Source: Marsupella aquatica (Eukaryota > Marchantiophyta). Taken from it: DNA of 64,000 nt. The stretch is from NCBI GenBank assembly GCA_973895155.1, contig OZ316896.1:7378001-7442000 (forward strand), given 5' to 3'. Made by a program: the position numbers and the translations under genes. Positions 22,618 to 34,000 of the stretch are shown here, in pieces. The notes under the pieces are model-generated. The model was given only the letters and a program-made list of their open reading frames with translations. It searched no databases and was not told the origin of the DNA. Every line of letters starts with the position of its first letter. Position 1 is the stretch's first letter.

Positions 22618-23553
22618 GTGGATGAACCAAAGTATGATGAGGAGAATTTTGAGGATGACAAGGAGGAAGAAGAGGGAGACTTGCCCCCAAATTCAGATGC
22701 AAAAAGTGAAGGAGGAGCAGAAGCTCTGCGAGCATTGAGTGAAAGAGTTGAGCAATGCTGCAAGTTTCAAGAGGAAAAGGAGAAAAGTAAACATACCGGA
22801 CAAAGATGAGGAAGAGAAGAGGAAGAAGAAGAAGGGAGAGAGGCCACCTTCCAACAGCCTACGCTGTTCAAACTTCCAAACACCACCAATCTAGCAGAGA
22901 CCTTGGGCCCTCACTCCGATTAAAAGAAGTAAACCCCTTGCGATCGAGACTCCTCCTACCCCTTGTTATTTCCTTTTTCTATTAAAAGAACTGCGGTCCG
23001 AGCTAGGGAGGATCTAACAAGAGAAGGGGAAGCTACAAGAGCTGCTGTCCAACAAATTAAAGAAGAAGAGTGGAGCATGCGCTTGACTGCCGCCAAAGAA
23101 GAGGAGACAGGTTTACAAACTCAGCTCCTAGCAACCAAGGCAACTGTCAAGCAAATGGACAAGCTAGTGCGGTATGAGCAGAACGTTGGACGGAAGCTTG
23201 GTGAAGAGTTGAAAGAAGTAATAGTCCAACATGCGTTGTGTGGTTCTATCCCCAAACAAAAGGCGGATAAATTGCAGAAAGAGATAGAAGGGTTGGAGCA
23301 GAAGGTGGGAGAGGGAGAACAACCGGCGATCCATTTGTCTGAACAGTTGGCAAAGCAAGGGAAATTTGTAGAGGTACTTGCCAAAGGAGAAGCTCTGGCC
23401 AGACTGGGGGCTTTGGAGTGTGAGGAAAAGCTCCAAGAAGCTGAGAGGACCAACCACAAGTTACAAAAGCCATTAGAAGAGAAGCAAGCATACGTCGCTA
23501 TGTTGGAAGAAGGAGAAGAGAGAAGGGATAGGGAGAGAAAGAAATGGTTATAG
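22618..23553 (+). pseudogene. Remnant of an acidic coiled-coil protein, unknown
   Basis: Two open segments share one frame. The first (22618-22809) is very acidic (DEPKYDEENFEDDKEEEEGD) and the second (to 23553) is a long charged helix. The second runs from RTAVRAREDLTREGEATRAA (about 22987) through repeated K/E/Q/L heptad-like stretches to RRDRERKKWL. They are separated by stops and by a dispersed repeat at 22908-22992. Coding-like sequence (AAMATKLLKEALADC, near 23660) continues in the same style after 23553 with further breaks. No catalytic motif is visible. A gag-like or accessory ORF of a retroelement is the most likely origin, but a broken host gene cannot be excluded. Confidence 0.4.
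22908..22992. repeat. Dispersed repeat shared with the MITE at 8130-8434
   Basis: CCTCACTCCGATTAAAAGAAG, then CTTGCGATCGAG, then ACCCCTTGTTATTTCC and ATTAAAAGAAC match 8148-8250 in order. It lies exactly in the gap between the two open segments of the coiled-coil remnant, which suggests that an insertion broke that reading frame. Confidence 0.65.
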
Positions 23554-24429
23554 GACGTAGCTGGTAAAAAGCTTATAACTCAGCAATGCAATAAGGTGGT
23601 CCGGATCCCAAACGATATGAGGCCTGTAATTTAGAAGTACAGAGCTTGCAGGATGAAGCTGCCATGGCAACTAAGTTATTAAAGGAGGCACTAGCGGATT
23701 GTCGTGACATATAGTATTGTACTAGCCATAGTGTATCGAAAACATACAAGTCACCGGCAATGCATATGTGCAAGCTGCTAGCAACCAACATGCATAGAAA
23801 AAGTCCAATCACATTCACAAGTGCCAAGAAAAAGCAACTCAGGTGGTATGTACGTAGTGGAGGTGTAAACCTTTGTATATAAAAGGCGTAAGAGAAACAA
23901 ACGTACTGAAATCAAATTGAAAACTGGCGGGATGCCAAGATCGGCCGGGAGCATCTAATGAATCACTATATGAATCCCGTGTACGGAATCGACGAGCACT
24001 GTCTGAGCTCTGTCAACAGCGATTCAAAAAGAACTGAAAAATGGCAAAGAAAAACATGCCCTAAGTAGGATCGGGTCCAGGCGTCACACTAACAAACACC
24101 TTTGCTTCAAGAACGGCCCAGACTCGCTACAAGAACATGACACTAACTCAAGTAGTACACTAGCCCTAACTACATACCTAGTGGGCATGCAAGGGACATG
24201 CCAATGTGCACAAGAGGCATTGTCCCTCGGCATGACAAAAGAATGTTGGAGCATCTCAAGAAGGTGAGCTTAAACTCATGGAAAAGATTCAGGGGACAGA
24301 CGATAACATCCCGAAATGCCGTATAAGTAGATGAAGCAATGGGTTTAGAAACCTTTTTGTATTATTTTGGTGGCAACTGAGATTAACAAGAGGGCAATTT
24401 GTCCAAACGGCTGTGATGAGATCTAACAC
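23554..24429. other. Decayed coding-like and unassigned sequence
   Basis: Short coding-like pieces near 23640-23700 continue the coiled-coil remnant in another frame. After that nothing is recognisable. Confidence 0.35.
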
Positions 24430-26098
24430 AACATCCCAGTACGCATCAGATTCATGATGTCATTCTTTGAGTGGTCGGGGGCCACAGGGTTCACCAAACC
24501 TGTGGACTTGTATTTAAGATTAGGAGGGAGGGCCAATAGCAGAGTCACACAAATCTTGCTGTCCAAACTAGAGAGAGAGAGCATGCTGACCACCCTCATT
24601 ACATAGCTTTGATGGCGGATGCAAACTCTTTGTATCCCGACTATCCTATAAAGAAGATTTGCTGGTATCAAAGTTAGGAGTACATGGAAAAGTCTTTGAC
24701 TTAATAGAAGTCATCATGGAGACTTGGGCAACAAGGGAAATCCAAGTCATCTGTGGGAAGTATACACTTCATCGCCTGGTCACCTTTCTCTGAATGGGAG
24801 GATGACATAGTGTGGTGAGGAATGAAACACATGTGATCTTCAATCCATATTTCACCTCCCACATTGTGGTATTCAATGAGTGGATGAGCTTTGTAGATAT
24901 TCTTGTCTTACCCCAATTCAGTCACCTTGCCATGGCTCACTTTTATTTATTAGGAAGAGATCCGGCCGCAGTAGCCTATGCAGGTGATACCATCCAAACC
25001 GACAAATTCCCCTTTGATCCGACTGACTTAGTTATGTGTGTTTGGGAGAAGACTTCATTTTGGGAAAGGGTAACCCCTACAGAGAATGTACTTAGATGGT
25101 TAGAAGAGAGTGTACATAATTATAGATTAGAAAATTAATTTGGACCTGTGATTTATTGGACACCACATCAATTTACCGGGGAGCTCATAAATGAAGCTCA
25201 GGGGGTTAACTAAATGTATATTTTGGTGTACCACGTGCGATCCTAGCCTAATATAAATAGACCTATTTTATAAAATAAATATTCCAAGAATATTCTCCAT
25301 TTTCAATATTAATAACCTATTTTACTTTGTAAAAGGTATATATTAAAGAATATTCCATAAGCATAAGTTTATAATACCTTCTTTTGCCTCCTACGCTTTT
25401 TAAAATTTTAGTTAATTTATGCCAAAAATACCTTTTGGATCGCACGTGGTTCCTAAGATTTTTGATAGTCAACACCCCGAGAAATGAAGACGGGTTTGGG
25501 TTACAATTAGAGACACACCCCATAGCGGCGTATCACTCCATATATATGGCAGCACAATCCCGAGGTGAGAGTGCGGCTGACCCAGCATGACGCAGAGCCA
25601 CCTATGAGATTTTTGGCTCAAATTACACTATGGATAGACGCCCTTACATGTTGGTATCCTTTTGGGCAGACACTTAAGGATCCCTGCTATTTCCGGTGGT
25701 ACTGTTTTGCGCGTTCCTTAATTGCGGTGGTGGATCGTCACGGACGGGCAAGCAAGATTAGCGTGAGCCTTAATGGGGAGATGCAGTGCAAATTCATGAT
25801 TATGTGGAAGCTATTTAGCTGGGCAGGGCCAACAGCCGCTCGGATGTATAATTTATTGATCGACGCCAAATTCTTGAAGGGGGAGGACCCCATAATTAGA
25901 TGTGGAGGACCAGGTCCAACGCCAACTCGGGTGTACCTTATCGTGTACCAGCCCAACCCTGACACCATTGGTGATGAGATTGAACTTGAGGACGAGTGGG
26001 GTCCTAATATTTACAAGGAATACCACAATTGGTGGGTGATAGCGGGTGAGACGCAGGGGGAGAGGGACGAGCAATCCTTAAGACAACAGATTAAATGA
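24430..26098 (+). pseudogene. Remnant of an unknown protein, several exon-like pieces
   Basis: Successive plus-strand segments read like protein but are separated by stops or frameshifts. The segments are RIRFMMSFFEWSGATGF (near 24450); FDGGCKLFVSRLSYKEDL, then VFDLIEVIMETWATREIQVI (about 24610-24790); HVIFNPYFTSHIVVFNEW to the end of the frame at 25138; and a 165-codon frame from the ATG at 25604 to 26098 containing ITLWIDALTCWYPF, FMIMWKLFSWAGPTAARMYN and TPTRVYLIVYQPNPD. The last frame is intact. An AT-rich MITE-like element at 25230-25450 separates the third and fourth pieces. I do not recognise the family and see no transposase, RT or integrase motif. Its position after the coiled-coil remnant could mean one element. 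An exon-intron gene is a less likely alternative. Confidence 0.35.
25230..25450. mobile_element. MITE-like element with 14-bp inverted ends
   Basis: ACCACGTGCGATCC at 25230-25243 is exactly inverted at 25437-25450. The 221-bp unit is AT-rich and non-coding. Each end carries the G-box core CACGTG. A related end sequence, GGCTAGGATCGCAC, lies at 16250-16263. The exact termini and target duplication are unclear. Confidence 0.55.
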
Positions 26099-27455
26099 GT
26101 TGCATCACTAGCGTTGGGCTTGCCGTCACATTGAAGCAGTAGAGGTTAGAGACGCAATGGCAGCCGAGTGGGAAGCCATGCATGAAAGAGAATTAGGGTT
26201 TCCACCTATTATGTAGGGAATAGGAATAGGTTAGAAGGCTAATAGCTTGTTACTTAGGATCACGGCAGCCATTGCCCCATTCTTAGGACAATTTGTAAAG
26301 TATTTAAACCCCTCATCACTTTGGGGGGGGGGGGGGGGACATTATTCATTGCGCCAAGCAAACCCGCGTTGGCATGCAAATGTTCTTTCTCCATTTCTGA
26401 GAAGTCAGTCTTTATTGAATATCTAGCAAAGATTGTTTTTGAGGAATTGAGTTTCGAATACCAACAATAGTGACAACATGAGACTATCGTCTCCTGGATT
26501 GCAGGTCATCCAAACCAGTGTCAAGATCAGATGAGTTATACTGTTCCTTGGTTGTGTATCTTGCCTACAATAAGAGTAAGGATGAAGAGCTACAATGATG
26601 AGGTGAATGTGGAAGTTTAGCGGGAATTAAGCTCCCAGGTCATACCTCCTGCCTGTGTTCGGTGAAATTATGCATTGGACTAAGGCCCTTTACGTGTTGC
26701 CTTAGCATGCAAGCATCCTGGGGGTAGTTAAGGGAAAAGAGGTAGTCTCCCCTTTTTCCTATCCCCCGGGTGGGTCGGACACTGCTAAAAAGCTCACCCC
26801 CACCATTGTGTACCGTCTCGTGATCCCGCGGTCAGACTAGAGGAGGGGGTACCTGGAGGAGGTTTGGGCGGAGCACAATGCTTTGAGTGGACGTCCAGGA
26901 TAAACCTAGACCAGGCTCCAAGTCCTATTCTTGGTCCGGATACCATCATGATAGGATGTCGGATTCAGAAACCTGTAAAGAGGGTTCTGAAGTCGAAGGT
27001 TAGGATAATGAGAACTATGCATAACCATGATTTTCGCAAGTTAGTTTGTGTCTTGGTACCCCTTTTTGATCAGTTGTGGACGAGACCTTCAAAATTCCAA
27101 AGGGCTTTCCATGCAGTAGTAGTGTAGGAGCTGTACATAGTATTGATAGTTGTGTGTCCACTTTATGTAAAGCCTTGTAACCTAGGGCTGAAAAAGGGTT
27201 CCCTCGAAAGAGGATAGTTAATTAGTTCCAGAGTATAAGTCGCCCCGGCCCTCTTAAGCTAAACACAACACTCATCAAGGGAGAAGGCTGGTCTGGATAC
27301 ATAATCCTGACTTGGGTTTGTTGCTTCCGTGTGCTCCACCCTGACAACAATCGTCAAGCTTTTAACCAACATGTGACTCTTAATTGTCAAAGCTCTTGAA
27401 CACCTGTCTGCCGTGAGTGCGGCTTCTGTCCTGGGGACTAGGTGCATGAGGTTAT
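26099..27455. other. Possible LTR region; run of 16 G
   Basis: A run of 16 G lies at 26323-26338. The span from TGTTACTTAGG (26248) to ATACCAACA (about 26469) has the TG...CA ends of a short LTR, but no second copy or primer site is visible. The rest is unassigned. Confidence 0.3.
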
Positions 27456-28043
27456 TTAGGGCAAGAGAAGTACGTACTGGCTGCGGACAAACTTGTCTGT
27501 TAAGGCTTGGTTCCAGGCCTCTCTAGCTCTCCTGGGATCTATGTCTCTATTGAGGTTGATTCCCTTTGCTGGCTGAGTTGGAGGAATCCGGGGACGAATC
27601 ACTTCATGGCTTGTTATGGAACTGATCTCCTTGCACCTAGGATGCACTCCCTTGTCCTTGTCACCGGTTACTCTGACCTCGTGGATGGATTCTGCTGCTC
27701 TCATCTGGGACTTGTTAGCCTTACTTGTTTTTTTCATTTTTTTCTTTCTTTTGGTTTTGCTTGGATTTGGTGTAAGGGATTGGCGATCCACTGCTACTTC
27801 AATGAGATACAATATGAATGGGTCAATGGGGTGCTCGGGCTGCAATTTTCCAGGTGCCCGGTCCCTACTTGATGTTCCTTTGTGGGCTCTTTTTGCCCTT
27901 TTCCTTCCTTTGGATGCTGTTTTGCCCTTTTGGCCTGCGCGTTTCCCCATCCATGGGTTTACGTTAAGCAAGTTTTGAGCCAAAGTAACAACTACTAGTA
28001 GCGGTAACTCTATACAGTAAAATGGGAGTATACCAATGGCCAT
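27456..28043 (-). CDS. Hypothetical basic protein, 195 aa
   Basis: This is an intact minus-strand frame starting with ATG at 28043. After a short hydrophobic start it is rich in lysine and arginine, with KRAGQKGKTASKGRKRAKRA (about residues 34-53) and PSKTKRKKKMKKTSKANKSQ (about 94-113). It ends in DIDPRRAREAWNQALTDKF. No known domain is recognisable. It lies among decayed repeats, has no promoter or partner that I can see, and could be the accessory or gag-like ORF of a transposon or a chance frame. An overlapping plus-strand frame of 121 codons has equally little support. Confidence 0.25.
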   Translation of the reverse strand: MAIGILPFYCIELPLLVVVTLAQNLLNVNPWMGKRAGQKGKTASKGRKRAKRAHKGTSSRDRAPGKLQPEHPIDPFILYLIEVAVDRQSLTPNPSKTKRKKKMKKTSKANKSQMRAAESIHEVRVTGDKDKGVHPRCKEISSITSHEVIRPRIPPTQPAKGINLNRDIDPRRAREAWNQALTDKFVRSQYVLLLP

Positions 28044-31000
28044 ATATGTACGCTTCCTTAAAAGGATCTTTGATTGGGGGGTAAGAAGTTAAGGTAAGAT
28101 AGGAGAGCCACTATTCATTCTGCTGGTTGCAACCTACTTTAGAATATCAGTTTATTGGGCGGAGCTTTTGGGACTGTTAGCCGTTGGGTTTAGGGTTATA
28201 GGAAGGCTAATTTCTTTGTATAAACTACAAGCAACCATGGCAAAGATCAATCATGCTCCATATATTCTTTTGGCGTTGTCTTCTCAAGTACACGAGGCAG
28301 ATTGTTGCTACCTACAAAGAAACTGATCCCAAGAGGGCAGCAAGAGAGTGAGCGAACATTCAACCATTGTGGAAAGTAACACATACATCATTTTGGAACG
28401 GGGAATACATACAGCAGTGAGCCTGTATTATTCAAGGGGAGCCAAACCAGGAGCCAAACATAGACAAATTAAACCAGTCGATGTTTGGGGGATGGGGTGA
28501 CCATACGTAAATTAAACAAAAATGAAAAAAAAGAATTTCACTGTCCAGAGACTCCCCTGAGATGGTGATACCCCTGTAGTTGGTTCATGACCAGCGGCAG
28601 GCTGAACTGGTATTTTCTTCAGCTGGAATTTGTGCTCTCGGCAACGTGGTGGTAGAGGATCAACTACCACCACATTGAATTGCACAGGAGGCATATGCAG
28701 TTAGTTACTCTGGACATCTTTTTTACTCTTTTGCTTGAGTTCTTTGGTTCTCTCTACCCTATATTTGACCAGTTTTTATGGGCTTGTGCCATTTTTAAAA
28801 GTAAGCAGGGGCCTTATCCTCCTATTGCTGTCCTCATGAGCTTCTTTAGACAGAGGGTGCACTTCAGAGAGCTCACTCTTTCACTATTTTTTGTAGAGAC
28901 AAGGGCCTCTAGCTATGTTCCCCTTTGTGACCCTCCTATACAGTTTACTTTGGAACTCTACTGAGATTTTCCGTTTTTTGCCCACTTGGAATTTAGTCTG
29001 CTTGGCCTATTACGTGAGCTTTTTGTTCTTTTATTGGTGTGGGGGGCTCCCCTGGTTGTTGGGCATCTTTAGTCTTCTTGGGGTCTTTATTTTCCCTCCA
29101 TTTATTGGGTCTTTTTGTCTTTGGTTTCCTCTCTAACATTGACGCCTACTCTCATCTATGTATCCATAGAGTAGGTTTTTGCTTGGTTGCGTCAGGGGCA
29201 TTGTCTAAGTATTTTGACTGTGGGCGGCAGCAAGTCGAGTCGCGCCCAGTGTCCGTGCTTAGTGCTGCACCGTAAAGCCATGAGAATTAAAGTACAGTTG
29301 TGTACTTTAATGAGGGGGATAAGGTCTACGCACGGACCCTTTCTATGTTACGACTCACTAGCAATAGTTAAACGAGGCGCAAACGGGTAAACAGAGTTCA
29401 CATATTTCGATTTCTTTTCTTGTTGTACTATCTCTTTTGCCACAGTCATGGGTTGTGCAGCGTCTTGTGCTCTGTGACTCCCTTCCAAACCCCCAAAATA
29501 AGCAAGGTGGGGATTTACGAGAACAGTCTTGTACGTTTGAAGGTTTGATCGGGCACCTGGCGGATGCTCATTAGCGGATCCCAGTTCATGGAGAGCCCCT
29601 TTCCAATTACGAGACCTGTATTTCGTTGCCAAGTGGCAGCACATACATTTCAAAAGTCGAGTTGTTTCCAGCACCCAAGTCGTGAAAAAAGCATCATTGG
29701 GCTCAATTACTGTTACAAATTCATCCAGAACGGATTTTAGCACGAAAGCAAGTCAAGAGTAATTTGTCGATTTATTTTAAGGCACCAAAGATACTCGAAC
29801 TTTACTGTATTGAGTACCGTTCAATCACTCTATCGAGTAACATCAAGAGATGTTTCGCGGAGCCAAGAGATTCTTTGCAAGCAACGACGCATAAGCAGTA
29901 GCATGTTATACGATAAAACGAAGCGAACTAACACAACTAAATTTGAGGAAAGTGTGTGTTACTACCCTACCTCCCACGTTGAATATAATTGATAGCTTAA
30001 ATACCCCCAAATTATTTTAATTAGCATGTAGTCCCTCAGACCATAAGTGGTCACCCAGTCAAATCCACAGTAACTCAAGGTGGCCTCCCATTAGCCCACA
30101 GTGTAACCCACTTGGGTTAGTCCTAACCTGCATAGCTATAATCCTATGCTCAATTTTGGCGGGCAGGTTAGTAAAAGCAGTGTTAACTTTTTAGCAGAAC
30201 TCATGTGGTTACTCATCCAACTTCAACCTTATATTGCCCAACTTACACTACATGCCTACAACGACTGACATGTGTGCTGATTCACCACAATTTAGATTGT
30301 ATATAATTGTAGAAAGATTTGGTCGATAGTCACAGTAATGTAAGTCCCTCTTCCTTTATTTCCCAATTTGTATTCTTCCAGGACTTTCTATACCATAATT
30401 CGCTCCCTAGCTCAAAGGTTTTGACAAGGGAACAGGTATGCATGAGGTGAAAGGAGGGCCTTGAATAAAAGACCTTCACAACATCAAGGGTTGGCCCTGA
30501 CATGTTTCCGTTTGACGGACAGGATATATTTGTTGGGAGTTCAAATTTCCCCATTTAGACACTGTTCGTTCTTGGCGGAGTGGGCTCCGTTGGTGTTTGG
30601 TGAGGTGTGGGAGGCTTACTATTTTGGCAAATTTTCACCCTTGGGAAAAATGCTAGCCACCGCACCTTGATCCAGCCAAATTCCACCTCACTGAAAATTG
30701 TTGGTCACTTTGGTTTTGGGTTTTTTTTGTCTTGGACTCGCTAGTTTTCCACTTAGCCACAGACCCCACTAGACGGAATCTGACCGTTACCCATAAACCT
30801 AGGGAGATGTAATGGTCAAGAATTAATGATTGTAATTTGTAAACCCCTTCCTCAGATGTCAACTGTTCTGATACACAAGTTCCCAATCTGGTCGGTGGAC
30901 GCTGTCGTCCAGCCACAAGAGTTTGCTGCGGTTCCGTGTGCTCCGGGGGGCGCCTTGGTTCGGGCTTCTATAGGCCTTTGGGCCGCTTGTTTCCTTTACC

Positions 31001-34000
31001 CCATGTAACTAAAATTGATGTGATTTCCCCGCTCAAGAGTGGTGGCCGGTTACTGTTTACGGCGAGGTTTCCCGTCCTCTTCATCAAAGAGCTTATCACC
31101 TTACACATTCTGTATGTGGCCTGTCGTCTGCAACACACAAACAGAAACTACAAACCATCGCGACCGAAAGCAAAGGAGCCTGTATCCTTGAACCCACTCA
31201 GACACCTGAAAGGTTGACGTGTATTGACCCAACATCTTTTCCTTTCTGACGTGAGTGTAACACGAGCTACAAGTGAAAGTTATTTTCTGTTGCTGCCCAG
31301 TTCTTCATTTTCCCAGCCTATCCTGATCGGCGTCACTGCAGTAGGGTACGTTGCTGACTTGACTCGGATGAAGGATTTCAAGTGGGACTGCATCCGTCAC
31401 CATCGTCACTTTGGTGTATTTGTCCCCCCCAAAACAGGAATCTCAGAACAGGCCATGTCCCTACTACCTGCTCATCCTGGCTACGTAGGCCTGCAAAAAG
31501 GCAGCAAAGTATCACAGGAGGTCATGTTGCATTTTGTTCTCTGGTGCTGCTACTAATGAGCTACGGTATGCACTATGCCCACCTCCACGGTATGCCCATC
31601 TCCAACTTCATGGTGGTCACAAACAAAATAGCTTCAGTGGAATCCAATGCTGCCTCAAGTAGACTAGACTAGACTAAAATAGGCTACGGGACATGTGGTG
31701 CATTGTGCTCGCCACGCAACTTCCATATGGGACGTAGAAAGGGGACGAGCTCCTGATAATTTTGACGGATCGGACGACTGATAACCAATCCGGCCAAACG
31801 CATTTGGGACAGGTGCCGAACTTTTGATGTGACGTGTTCGCGTTGCTTGCGAAAGCACAAGGTCAGTCAGACAAGGCTACAGCGAGAATGGCAGAATCTT
31901 GGGGAGCTAGACGGCTTACACTGTCCGGTGCGCAGAAGGGAATAGTGATCGCTGTCGACCCAGACTTACTAAATTTTCTGTTTTCAAATACAATCAAGAT
32001 CTCTACCATTATGAATGGCTATCGCCTGGCAAGGGAAAAGGTTTGGTGATCAGTCATGCTCAAAATGCTCATCAGCCGGTCCACGAACTCTGGCAAGGCC
32101 TACCCCGAGAAAACTAGCCACTGTCGCTATGATCACGTAAGAAACTGAGATGGGGAGGTCATCATGCACCGAGTCGTTCCAAAACTGACACATTGGGACA
32201 CAAGTTGAGGAATAAAAATTATCATGGTCAAAGTTGCGGCAGTGGGATCGACTGAATCTGCAGAAACATCGAGAACCGTCGTCCATTCAGATTCCAGCAT
32301 GACTGGCGCGGAGAATGTCATTACCCGATCATGCATTCCGTTACGAGGACTTCACTGAGTTTACTCACTTTGGGACGGTCCATTTTTCTGTAAGTTGTTG
32401 ATTTCTCAGGAGTGTTCCGAAAAGTGAAAAGAATTAGTATTAACCTAGTAACCGAAATCAACGCTATCATGTGCACTCACATTTAAAAGAACCCTGAGAC
32501 TAGGTGAAGCAAATAAATCACTACCGTAGGAATGCAGCAAGAGAAAAGCGTCCTGAAATGCAAAAAAATTCCAACTTTATCCAGCTGATGTAAATGGCAC
32601 TATCGGATTGCGATTCAACGCTCAAAGGTCTTGGGAGCCTGAAGAAGCGAATCTGCTGTTCCTACCATGAAATTGAAAATCTGAATTCCGTGTTTGCTAC
32701 AAGTGGCGAACAAACTAACATTGCGAACTGAACTTAGTAGAGTTACTGTTTCACTGGACGGTCTCATCTCGCACAGCTTTCTTCAGGTGCATGAATGTAA
32801 CGCGTGGTACGACGGTGACAAGCTTCGTAATTTACAAGAACTGGATAAAAGTGCATACCAACTCCTACAGAAACTAACACGAGTAAAGTTCACCATTGCA
32901 CTTCAGTCCTTGTCTTTCCGCATCACAGATAAATTTCGCGTGTCGAATAGACAGAAACAAAACTGCCCGCTAAGAAAGCCGATATAACCCCTGCCTGCCC
33001 AAGTTTGCGAAAGGGTTTCACTGGACCAGCTAAGCAGCTCAGTCGGCGGGGTGGTGCGTCGGATGTCGGACGATGGCGGCAGGCTCCGAAAACGCGATAC
33101 AGTAATGTGAGCTTGACAACGAGCTTGACAAAACTTGACTGGTGTCCTCTGGTTAGGTCCAGTTGTGTTTGTGGTTGGGATTTTAATTACAAAATAAGAC
33201 GTCCATCGAATTCTGGTACACTTTTATTATATAATCCCAAGAAACTAATATTGACTTGATGCTTGAGAATATATATGTAAGCATGCCCGTTTCCAGTCCT
33301 TACAGACTAGGTTATACACTACTTGCCTCTCGTTACTTACTTAATATCCCTTTTGTTTGATGCGTTTTTCTAGGGGCTTGAATCCCATCCTTCTTCTCAG
33401 ACACAGACAGAAGGTTCCAATTTCCAAGCATTGACGAGTAATTCTGCAAGGAGGTGATACTGTGCCAACTTCCCCTTAATACGCTATTTTTGCTTGTTGT
33501 TTGAAATTGAGCAGAATTCAAGCCCTTTGGGCTTAAACATTGGGTTCCAAAATAAAATAAAACGATAATCGATATGTGAGATACAACTACAGTGGTTGCT
33601 GCTCCTTTTCTGTGAGAGCCCCTCAGAGCCTACAAGTCCTGTTGGCCCACCCAAATCGAACTAGTAGAATGTTATTGGTTGGGCCTCTGCAGCTCGACAG
33701 TAGCTTCAGATTCATGCCCTCCGCCTGTTTTAAATGCTCGAAAGGAATATCTACCGGTAGGCCTTTGACATATATGTGAACGGTAGCAAATTTCTTTAAA
33801 ACCAGGCGGGCTGCCGAGCCGAAAACCATTCAACTGCCACGTAGGGACAGCTCGAGCGACAGTACTACTTACTTTACGTCATCGGTTTCAGAGTTTCTGT
33901 GCGGGTGAATTTGAACTTATCTCACCACTGAACAGCTTCTGTAGAACAGTGGTTTTATTCTTGAGTTGGGGAAGGAGTTAGAGTTGCAACTCGGAACCCC

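Noticed and set aside
28680-29136. Overlapping plus-strand frames rich in F, L and W, suggesting membrane segments
   Set aside because: The stretch is T-rich, which produces such residues by composition alone. Two frames look equally hydrophobic and no known membrane protein pattern was seen.
29348-29743. Minus-strand frame of 131 codons
   Set aside because: It begins with GTG and has no family resemblance. It is within the length expected by chance in 64 kb on six frames.
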